A stretch of 22,806 bases of DNA from Thalassiosira profunda (taxonomy: Eukaryota > Bacillariophyta > Thalassiosirophyceae > Thalassiosirales > Thalassiosiraceae): contig JALLAP010000057.1 of assembly GCA_036939355.1 (NCBI GenBank), positions 1-22,806 of the forward strand, in the 5' to 3' direction. The position numbers and the translations under genes are program-made. Numbering within the stretch: the first letter of the stretch is position 1; each line of letters begins with the position of its first letter. Positions 9,701 through 15,097 of this stretch are shown here, one piece after another. Under the pieces are notes generated by a model. That model saw nothing but the letters and a program-made list of their open reading frames with translations. It searched no databases and was not told the origin of the DNA.

Positions 9701-11764
9701 GCGTACAATCGCCGAAGATGTTGAGCCTGGGGGCGCGACGCAAGTCACGGCTGTCTCGTTCAGCACGCTTCCTTTCACGACAATATCATCGCCAAAGCTA
9801 ACATACACTGCTGTCTTGTCGTCGCTTGGCATGAGGTGTTCCCCAAAGATAGTGACCAATGTGCCTCCTGAGGCATCTCCTGAAGAGGGAGATACTGCAG
9901 TCACGTGTGGTCTCAGTGTGTAGGAGAATTTCGCATTCGTCACCTCCTCGAAATCAATCCCATTCGCTGACACTGCAACGTCAGCAGACAATGGCGCCAA
10001 GGCATCGTCCACGGGAGGAACGGTGCACATGACTTCCTCGTGAGACACAAACGTTGCTTTGCCGGTGATGCTTCCAATTCTGCACGAGAGGAGGTATGTC
10101 TTAGGGAAGTTGCTTCCATGAACAGTCACGTCAATCCCAGGAGGGCCAGACTGAGGCTCGAATCCAACGAGCGAATTCGCTGGATGAACTGTAATCATTG
10201 CTGCGTTGCCTGCGAGTTCGCCATGATTTGATTCCAAAGAAAGCACATACTCTCCTGGAACCATCTTTGGAGCTTGGCAAGTAACGAGGTTGGAGGCAAC
10301 TCCATTTGCACTGTGTTTTGTAATGACAGATGCCGCGATTTTGCTCATAGACTCGTCATCAATCGAGGAGAATGCGCAAGACAGGCCATCGCCTTTCGTC
10401 TCCAAGCCCAAAGCGACGATGCTGATCACGGATCCACCCACCTCTGATACGATGAGAGGCTCAACCAATTCAATTGATAGGAGGGAGCTGCCAGGACCTT
10501 CAATCGAGTTGTTTGGCACGTTGCTTTCACCCTCACGCGGCAAGGAGAGCGGTCCCTCCTGACTGAAGGAGGCGCCAATGTACTCGAATGAAACAGTAGG
10601 ACTGTCGGGGAGCGTTTCGCTCGACACTGAGACCTCTAGTTTGGCCGATGCAATTCCCACAATGCTCTGAGGGACTGCGCAAGTGACGTTGTGCTCAGAA
10701 ATAAATGTCGCGGTGGTAGTCTGCGTGCTCTCTGACGACTCAGAAAAGACACAAAAGAGCTCAGGGGATGGCTGAAAGCCGGAACCTTGCACAACAATCG
10801 CTCCGCCCTGCTGCGTGACCTCGTGGATTTCCACTGGCGGTTGGTAGATGACCTTGGCTGCGTGCGAGCTAAAGTCCACTGAGTTGAAGGACACGCGGAC
10901 GTTCACAACCCCTGGCTCTCCAGGAGGCGCCAAACAGACGACCTCGTCGTTTGTGGTATCGCTCGCGAAAACAACCTTGTCGCCAAAGGAACAGCTCGCC
11001 CGCGCTCCGCTCAAGCTCCCATCCCGAATGAAATTCGTGCCTCGTATCATCACCTCTGCGCCTCCAACTGTCAAGACGTAGCCTGGAGAAACAGACTCGA
11101 TGCGCGGCGGGCTGACATAAGCAAACACTTTGTCTGCAGCAATCACATCAGCGCCCCCATTGAAACTCAATGCAACTGTAGTTGTGTTGCTGACACCTGC
11201 CGGTGGAACGGGGCATCTCACTAGCGTGCTGCTCAAGACAGTAGCGACTGCACGTTTGTCTGAGCTCGAGAACACACACCGAGGGGGAACTCCATCGATT
11301 TGGTCAAAGCTGGCGCCGTGAATATGAATGTCAGTACCGCCGATGGTAGACCCAAACGTCGGGTTGAAGCTCGAAATGTGCGACGCAGGAAGATAGACGT
11401 AGCGGAGCGGGTTGGTGGCCACTTCCTCGCCTTCGCCAACAACGACAGTTACGTCAACGGCAGTTGGTTGCAAGACGCGAGATGCAGACTCGGGAGCCTT
11501 GCATGCAATGCGCGATGCCGAAATCCACCTGACGTCAGGACTCTCCACGCCACCAAAGAGGCACACCGTATTGTCCGCCGGGATAAAGTTCGATCCGTGA
11601 ATTTCGACCTGAGTGCCCCCAAGCTCGGATCCTCCTGGCGGGTGGACAAAGTGCAACACCGGGGCTGGAAGGCCAGTGGCGGCAGCTGTGGCCACAGCCG
11701 TGGCTGCAACAAGCGCCACCTTGAGACAGCACGCCAGGAGAGGTGATACCATGCTGAAGCGCAT
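797..11764 (-). CDS. Giant secreted protein of about 39 tandem IPT/TIG domains
   Basis: One intronless frame encodes about 3655 residues. I start at the ATG at 11764-11762, followed 12 bases later by another ATG (11752-11750). The open frame extends further upstream only to a GTG at 11821, which I do not use. After the start, a hydrophobic stretch (ACCLKVALVAATAVATAAATG) makes a signal peptide. The rest is a string of roughly 85-100-residue units of the IPT/TIG immunoglobulin-like fold. Typical units have a start like V.SV.P..GP..GGT.V.I.G.NF, a C.FG motif, a V.C.APP motif and an aromatic final strand (F.Y or Y.Y). I count 38 full units and one short one. N-glycosylation sequons (NxS/T) are frequent. 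There is no transmembrane segment, GPI signal or other domain; the stop comes three residues after the last unit, so the product looks secreted. Animal relatives by domain are fibrocystin, plexins and Met, but none is TIG-only. A spliced 3' exon adding an anchor remains possible. A cell-surface or flagellar-surface adhesion role is inference. Confidence 0.9.
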   Translation of the reverse strand: MRFSMVSPLLACCLKVALVAATAVATAAATGLPAPVLHFVHPPGGSELGGTQVEIHGSNFIPADNTVCLFGGVESPDVRWISASRIACKAPESASRVLQPTAVDVTVVVGEGEEVATNPLRYVYLPASHISSFNPTFGSTIGGTDIHIHGASFDQIDGVPPRCVFSSSDKRAVATVLSSTLVRCPVPPAGVSNTTTVALSFNGGADVIAADKVFAYVSPPRIESVSPGYVLTVGGAEVMIRGTNFIRDGSLSGARASCSFGDKVVFASDTTNDEVVCLAPPGEPGVVNVRVSFNSVDFSSHAAKVIYQPPVEIHEVTQQGGAIVVQGSGFQPSPELFCVFSESSESTQTTTATFISEHNVTCAVPQSIVGIASAKLEVSVSSETLPDSPTVSFEYIGASFSQEGPLSLPREGESNVPNNSIEGPGSSLLSIELVEPLIVSEVGGSVISIVALGLETKGDGLSCAFSSIDDESMSKIAASVITKHSANGVASNLVTCQAPKMVPGEYVLSLESNHGELAGNAAMITVHPANSLVGFEPQSGPPGIDVTVHGSNFPKTYLLSCRIGSITGKATFVSHEEVMCTVPPVDDALAPLSADVAVSANGIDFEEVTNAKFSYTLRPHVTAVSPSSGDASGGTLVTIFGEHLMPSDDKTAVYVSFGDDIVVKGSVLNETAVTCVAPPGSTSSAIVRVSTNGGHDFSHSSVPFEYHGLSTLAVDPTYGPEIGGNTVTMIGAPFEDDSSAACRFGDIVATSALTAGTMSCIVPPATTKAEVDIAVTLDGIEWTTAPQKYRYLPLLLVESVTPNAVPTDAPRTLQITGNNFHYPPELFCSLDVGERVITSQAVVVNSTSMECVLPPINHAGEVYLDIVTASGDSMLGDDSLAINVYEPASFHVTPSFGTLNGGTLVTVSAESQEEDVVCRFSLQSRAFSSIDVLATRLDDKHLACKTPNVTTRVGQTETHLHATISLVSKETSLPLSSSFPFTFKATPVVKSVSPQYNGIDAIDGNTVVRILGQGPGTWLNSSLLACVFGDDEGEATWISPLTVDCSYPGEFSPDPMAVAVSDNGLDWPTPMSPSSRLVNPYAVPVESQAEPLVSEGPPSIVALSPQAGISGSTSAVTVLGTNLAAGSQTHCALFDDNGSQLASGQADVVNQTEIDCPVTCPSVNTTTKNFLGLFFNDDDQQEARSSSMEPFWCDPQPVVLDWTPKYIGAGEEPTPVKINLGEFRSALPIDCIFGGDGEPTTSPATHVKHGLYECMSPVFHRPQIATLSIEQNKLALADALQIEVIEPMSVLDVSPQTIFAGSDVVIKGTNVVPGEMTCRIGDVEGIVVTVNATDVTCQTPAAMIFGTAEVSVNIKGAPQLNATAGIIEVLPAPRVDQITPSSGYTHGGTRVLVQGANFHAIERPKCYFGGVAVKAQVLTEKMIACHTPPSEAGRVNVQISLDNRHTVQGEQFFSYFTPITLKELQPRVAINGTTLYLRGEGFRSDLPIQCAIGGSAFSEATVISSTEATCVFVASTEDDYSVLSISLVTSDHTPASVSLGSETSVAHHPLVEISPLTPLHASVLGRGSVELLVSGMLSDVIEGLGPINCNFGTKVALTTVVDAMKVACAVPPANRAENVSLTLSYDGLPFSSNALDFEYTLEPKVIGINPTLGPRTGGTSIRVQGLNLMPRDSVLCRCGSHEAYGYFDATQNALICVSPPLNETSSQTLFIKLDHRDYIDTGIDFHFVDPMSIERISPLEVGSGVDAIRVDGTGFSPEMDILCRFGHEGQAQVTTNAIVVTNTTLSCPLPWGAVRDLGPQIPLSISTNGVDFVGSTSTLTVVDGGEVTLRRLEPALGPAFGGSLVDVYGAGFQASASLVCWFDSIASRATVIADDLIQCTSPPAFIDGSERVAVAKVAVTNGLSVAPLPSDDSLDFTYFSHTVTKLSLRPAQGVSTGGTTVRIQSAALVEAVDELKEMGADVEPMCRFADITVPAQVEAEELVCASPPMANERTVPLSISLNGQDFVSAQQQFHYFASPMIESIEPEIVWVTAPADLIVRGSHFIPLETPSCLVGGVKISATVFSDTEIHCRVSLSQHECNDVVSVGVSLNDGVDVSNVLPVFCQGNNPIVTSVSPLFVPEAGGSEVELRGYGFGWTASELSVKLVGSTGESVAVASLDVVDDEVASFTVTSHNDGGSASVWIGFGAESFTDTGFEIRYLPSLRISSVDPPFVILNSIAPTRLSVSGSFDPSLTYSCVLIAGDSGAETLDEPGTETLQVAGFSDDGTLVCDFDGASLASIQANDTLRFAVRREEDNLLSNALHIFATPQFALLSVVPRVLTETEAQAGGSSIWLKLLNDTPEAKVGSLRCLFVDEVGTESIVSAELVDTNRVSCVAPPLQGDSGLSLAIEGVAQSNALHISVRPTPAVHQLLPSSAPLRGGTTIKVMGSGFAAYNESGVLCRVGGETSAAEIINDETLQCTSPSNEQAGDQAFDLVLASSHGLQAISDSETTFTYYEPPTLDSLTPNNGPSAGGTELSLSIDGVAAAESGALVVAFTSVDDPHLVAYSTDVKLTDGVATVTTPPSPSGGQGGMVMVQVSRNGQDFSSPGLYCNFTESAFVQSFHPWQVMEGSCFNLTLIVENMFAAPTHCSVGDHQFPAQEGEVAGTVLCEVCLDTPEGRYGVGLSLDNSASIKSSTELEVRPPINVTSILPSMGHRDGGTLVTVEGEDFDSWSKPLQCLFGGTPATASILNDTALQCVAPPAQEGMRASSIRVAPLHHRSFDTTSTGIVYEYLEAERVASFAPQSGPREGGTVVEIQGSGFVDAASLSCKWGNSVAQATFVSEERIECISPPLSDLNLSDTLLEGSLQSVPLMVSNNGHDFVSAGSFIHYALPQMKKLSPSIGPAFTEVTVSVGSTLSWVENVACRFGDVVTQGNVTADNEVVCISPDLQDEDGADLNVTVGISLNGVDFCGNATYRYSSRPLVYSVSPHHGPMTDGNELRISGKNLAVGDWLCRFGAVEAKAKVSSASEIACVVLPQNQGSVPLSISSKDVGVTLETFHDGTLLEYAYLPSVVLSRIQPTYGSLAGGTLLTIEVDRVPSIETLFCVFTGTSSVEAEVVDEHTIRCLTPVSSVAGPVSVGLAQDQHLTMLSEVDAHFAYTEEPAIDSINPLRGPVSGGTVVTLQGTNFLPSDAKTVSCMFGDQAVPASFVSNEEVVCVVPARDTSREVEVVLSLNGVDWHAAGSFIYDEKVVVMGIEPVHGSVKGGTSVRLSVTGVSSHDAGSLKCVFFGVGEVAGHWADETTVSCLTPASEWEVEVAVAIKIGDVRSESMATYLFHQDPAVTSISPESLPAFGMTTSAIDIRGDHFHDLPMTCIFAVSVASEEAPLQYQKPASFISSTHIQCPEPPDVQAFFTETDPSWITNATLLEGSLLEISLVIGDDLHSVGSIPFHAVVQTTSTFPKTGPRAGGTKVLVEGDNFANTATLICKFGSVTAPFAQYLSPTKVLCVSPPYPGFGRTSVPVTVAVNGVDISAASDDTLFEFHEEVVLEDVTPLIGLPKGGTTVNVTLDLSTMELLALPPRGDDETVVVTSVEPAYGPQTGGSLVTVHGLGFSSDHSAACHFGSAVAPAQYISDETVECVAPPFASVVVDFAVSVDAIASVGDQSYTYLPLQSI
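800..11671 (-). repeat. Tandem array of IPT/TIG domain-coding units
   Basis: Units were delimited by eye on the translation. Most units are 85-100 codons and clearly diverged from each other, so this is an old amplification at protein level and not a recent DNA tandem repeat. Unit 7 spans 9635-9904 (90 codons), unit 23 spans 5153-5434 (94), unit 27 spans 3974-4264 (97), unit 38 spans 1058-1180 (41, half size) and unit 39 spans 800-1057 (86). Units 4/5 and 11/12 are joined by longer Ser/Pro/Glu-rich linkers. The conserved cysteine pair (C.FG and V.C.AP) is present in 35 of 38 full units by my count. Confidence 0.85.
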
Positions 11765-12074
11765 CAACCGCGGCAGGTGGCCAGTCAGGTCGATAGCAGC
11801 TGGGGCGTGCGCTGCCTGCACCCAACGTCACTGGCTGACGGCCGCAGGTTTGTGCACAACCCCTTCGCTTTTCGCGGGGTTAGTTCGAAAATTTCAATTT
11901 CAAAACTTTCAACTTTCCAATTGCAATCCGCAGAAAGAAACCTCGAGCCACAGATGCCCAGACACGCTGCCGGTCCAGCCACAGGCAGTCCGAACGCTGT
12001 CAATCCCTTGTTTGCGTCTTCCACAGTGTGCCTCGGTGTACCTGAAGCCAGGCTCCACCAGCTTTGTCAATCAG
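11765..12074. promoter_or_regulatory. Divergent promoter between the TIG giant and the TMEM237-like gene
   Basis: The two start codons chosen here face away from each other across 310 bp. The middle is AT-rich in contrast to its surroundings. It carries four near-copies of TTTCAA on the plus strand at 11892-11897, 11898-11903, 11907-11912 and (as TTTCCAA) 11914-11920. A plus-strand sequence ending in CCGCAG near 11932 could serve as a splice acceptor if the plus-strand gene has an upstream non-coding or short coding exon. Shared control of both genes is inferred from the arrangement. Confidence 0.45.
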
Positions 12075-12737
12075 ATGCGGCCGGCTGTGAATGAAACGTA
12101 TTACGTCGAATCGGCGCACTCGGGGCGCTTCCGTCGGTGTCACGCAGCCAGCACTGACGACACTGGCGTTAACTGGAGTCTTCCCTCCCTGGCAGACCAA
12201 AGCGAGAGTCAGGGTGCGCAAAAGCGAGACATCAATGCGCAAGTGGCCCGGTTTGCCTTTGTGTGTTTCCTCTTTCTGCAGGGCATCCTCTCCGGACTGA
12301 GCCTTTCCGCCCTCTATGAAGCATACACAGTTGACGCGCCAGCAACCTTTCTTACGCAGCACACTCTGACCAGTTCGACTCTTTTCTTCGTTGGCGTATC
12401 TCTCTGCGCCACCGGAAGCTTGTGTTTGTTGGACGAGCGAATGTTATCGCAGTCGGGAGAGTACCTGCGAATATCGAAGACGGATGTACTGCTAGTTGGC
12501 ATGTACTCCACCGCGTTGCTCGTCACGCTCCTCTGTTCTCGCCTGGACATGCAAATGGCGACAATTGCAACGCAGTTGAGGGACGGCACTGCTGTCTCAA
12601 ACGAGGCCCTGCTGTCCCTTGTCAAAAAGTGGCGGGGGTTTGTCGTGACCCGATCCATTTTCTGCATTCTGGGCTGGTTGGTGTCGTGCTACCGTTTTGT
12701 TGTCACAAGAGGCGTCAGTGTCCCACGCGATGAATAG
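12075..12737 (+). CDS. Four-helix membrane protein, TMEM237-like (ciliary transition zone)
   Basis: From the ATG at 12075 the product has 220 residues. A polar N-terminal part (1-55) precedes four hydrophobic segments at about 58-82, 101-120, 137-156 and 189-208. The pattern matches my recollection of the TMEM237 C-terminal core: a first helix rich in F and G; a second helix ending in acidic residues; a third with Y-x-TALL followed by a short hydrophilic D-containing turn; and a last helix with GWL-x-S-x-YR near the C terminus. TMEM237 organises the transition zone at the base of cilia. The frame stays open upstream as far as a GTG at 11613, with one in-frame ATG at 11751, but those lie inside the divergent TIG gene. 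I therefore prefer 12075, though a missed 5' exon is possible. The gene converges on the PIG-Z-type gene with only 15 bp between stops. Family assignment is moderate; it could be another four-span protein. Confidence 0.6.
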   Translation: MRPAVNETYYVESAHSGRFRRCHAASTDDTGVNWSLPSLADQSESQGAQKRDINAQVARFAFVCFLFLQGILSGLSLSALYEAYTVDAPATFLTQHTLTSSTLFFVGVSLCATGSLCLLDERMLSQSGEYLRISKTDVLLVGMYSTALLVTLLCSRLDMQMATIATQLRDGTAVSNEALLSLVKKWRGFVVTRSIFCILGWLVSCYRFVVTRGVSVPRDE

Positions 12738-12752
12738 CTCCCACAGCAGTAA

Positions 12753-14824
12753 TTAATTGCCTGTGCACGAGACTTCGTACACCGCTAGCTTCAGCTGATC
12801 GATAAACTTTGTCACCAAACCATCAAACGCCGGCCAATCTTCCGTGCTAATGTGTCCACGGAAGGATTGCGTTGGTGTAAATGAATATCCGTCCCATGCC
12901 ATTTCGGCGGTATCTCCAACCAATGGAAGTATGACTGAGATAGGGGAGAGGAGACGAATGCCATTGCCGCCAACGGTAGCCTCTTCTGGCTGAGGACATG
13001 GGAGCCGCTCTCGCAGTACCTCTAGCAATACCGACGAATCTGCGCCCTGAAGATCCAAAATGACCCCCTCTCTCCTGTTCGTGCATGTTGCTTCTCCCTC
13101 GCTCGCTCCACATACGGCGTCTCCTCGTTCGAATGACTCCTTTTGCGTCAGGAAAGTAGGAGGCATGTATGCTTTCCAGAAGATGACTGCCTCCCCTGCA
13201 TGGATTTTCGGCAGGTAAAGCAGCGAAGGCACCAGACCGCCTTGGTGGAGCCAGCCAAAAAACGCGTAGAGAATTACATTGAACACGACCCACACGATCC
13301 GCAGTACAAGTATCAACTTTTGCGAGTCCTTCTGGCTTTCGCCGCTCCCAACCACCTTGTGTCCGTAAAGGAGAGCCAAAGGTACCAGTATAGGGAGAAG
13401 AAATCGGGGCTCTTGGTGAGGTGCGCAAGAGAGCACGAGCAGCCCGGCCAGCATTGACATCTGACACGCCATTGATAGGCTCAATCCACCGCACCACTTG
13501 CTCTGGATCGCAATGGAAGAATACATCGCAAATGCCAGTGGTCCAAAGAGCATTGGCACATTGACAGCTACAAAGAGGTAAGACCAGTGAAGGAAGCATG
13601 ATGGCATCTGCCCATCAACTCGTAGATAGACTCACCTGCGTGCGTTATTCTTGGGTGCAAGCCATGCTCGGCAAGATTTGCAGACTTGGAGTTGTACCGA
13701 AATGCATTGAGAGGTGCAACGTACTTGAGGGCATTCTGGATTCCTGACGGTGTCTCCGCGCAAGACGAATCGCCACAAGCAAGACTTGCTTGCCAGGAGT
13801 AGTACCTAGCATCCACCCAAACGAAGGCAGACGATACGATCAGAAACGATAGTGTCATCCAAAGGCCATCTGAAAGGAAGCCTCCGAGTCTGCATTCCAC
13901 CTTCTCGCATCGATTCCAAAGGAAGATCAATACCACCGGGAAGGCAAAGAATGCAAAGGTGAACCGGACGAAGATTCCAACCGCACATGTGGCGCCCACC
14001 AGAAGGAGCAATATTATACCACCACTTGAAGCGCCCACGTTCGCAATCATTAGAAGGAACACCAGCGCCATTGCCTCGAGGTTGTTCGTGAAGGGGCGCA
14101 CGCCAAAAACGAGGCACGGCCACGAGGATGCCAATACGATGGCTTTGAAGGGCGGTCCGTATTTGTATGCATCGCGTGCCACAGATGTGAGTGCATGATC
14201 TACTGGCGCAATTTCGTGTAAAGAGGACTTTCTGTTGCCTCGCGTGTGAGTTCTCAACCGATCGTAGCTCAGCATCATCCACAGAGATCCATCAAGGAAG
14301 ATGACGGACATCAACGCCATGAATAGCCGGGGCACCAGCCAGACTTCCCTCCCCGACAGTGTTTCCATTGCTGGTGCCCACAAGAAGGACAGCGGAGAAT
14401 CCTGCTTGGCGTCATCATCTTGGCGTTCACTTGCTTCTACGGAAAGGGCATCGCACAGACGCGACGGTGATGGGCGAGGATTGCAAAGTATCTTTCCCAT
14501 CAAACTCCGCGCCGCGACATATGCTCGGAGGGGGAGCAGCGTCATGAACGCCGGGGGCACGATCGATCGCACCGCATGCCGCGGTTCGAACTCCCACGGC
14601 ACCGACTTGGCGAGGTGGCGCTCGGCACCTCCGCCATCCGCTTGATGGGTGCCATCACCCTCTTGATGGCGCCCAAAGAACAGCTCCGCCCCGCCTTGAT
14701 AAAACTCATCGGGATGGATATATCCGCGTTGCACGACGCCGAGGAATCGCAGGATCAGTAGTGCGAGATAAATGGCCCAGCGCATCCTTGCCGCCGTCGT
14801 GGGGGCTCTGGCACGCCACAACAT
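12753..14824 (-). CDS. PIGZ: GPI mannosyltransferase 4-type enzyme (PIG-Z/Smp3, GT22), two exons
   Basis: Exon 1 is 14824-13636 and exon 2 is 13567-12753; joined they give about 667 residues, near the family's usual 500-600. Family members are ER multispanning enzymes that use dolichol-phosphate-mannose; PIG-Z/Smp3 adds the fourth mannose to the GPI core. The luminal GT22 signature GYIHPDEFYQ follows the first helix, then PWEFE, then RSIVPP. Further on there is GVRPFTNNLEA, like the R-P-S-N-x-x-E motif of the family, then VDARYY. The segment NLAEHGLHPRITHA, continued across the splice by AVNVPMLFGP, resembles the conserved NLA-HG-H-R-TH-VN motif of PIG-Z. The splice restores an alanine codon and a better family match. 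Start at 14824 is the first ATG in the frame; an ATG at 14785, just before the helix, is an alternative. GT22 also includes PIG-B, ALG9 and ALG12, but the motif set favours PIG-Z. Confidence 0.85.
13568..13635 (-). other. Intron of the PIG-Z-type gene (68 bp)
   Basis: On the minus strand the donor is CAG|GTGAGT and the acceptor is a pyrimidine-rich tract ending CTCTTTGTAG. Reading through the donor hits a stop within the intron, while removing 68 bases keeps frame and joins RITHA to AVNVPM, a conserved stretch of the family. Confidence 0.88.
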
Positions 14825-15097
14825 GCCGGTGAGGGGGGTTGGGTGATTGTGTTGTCCCTCCCTCCCTCCCGGTGCCACAAATCCACGCCATGCCACCAAA
14901 CGAACGAGCGAGCAACGGTCAAAGCGCGGCGGCGGCCTTTGCCCACCCTCCGCGCGGCCCCAGCGTCACCTCTTGGAGACACATCCTTTGACTGAAAGGC
15001 GCGTGAACCGGAGGTTTGCTGCGGGGGCGAAGCGAGCTCTGCGGGGCTCGGGCGATTCATCTTTGCTGAGCCTCGGCGAAGAAGTGCCAACGATACG
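14825..15097. promoter_or_regulatory. Divergent promoter between the PIG-Z-type and HVA22-like genes
   Basis: This GC-rich 273-bp gap lies between head-to-head start codons. It contains a plus-strand run of pyrimidines (CCCTCCCTCCCTCCC around 14856-14870). No TATA-like element is clear. The role is inferred from position. Confidence 0.4.

Noticed and set aside
11765..11821. Start of the TIG protein at 11821
   Set aside because: The codon there is GTG. In a eukaryotic gene the first ATG (11764) is preferred and it stands directly before the signal peptide.
11613..12074. Extension of the TMEM237-like gene upstream to 11613
   Set aside because: The frame begins with GTG and overlaps the divergent TIG gene; its translation is low-complexity and is mostly a shadow of the signal-peptide region. 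The ATG at 12075 is used, though an upstream exon is not excluded.
13568..14899. The exon 1 frame of the PIG-Z-type gene read as a complete protein with start at 14899
   Set aside because: The start codon there is TTG and the end arises from intron read-through; splicing to exon 2 restores the family motif.
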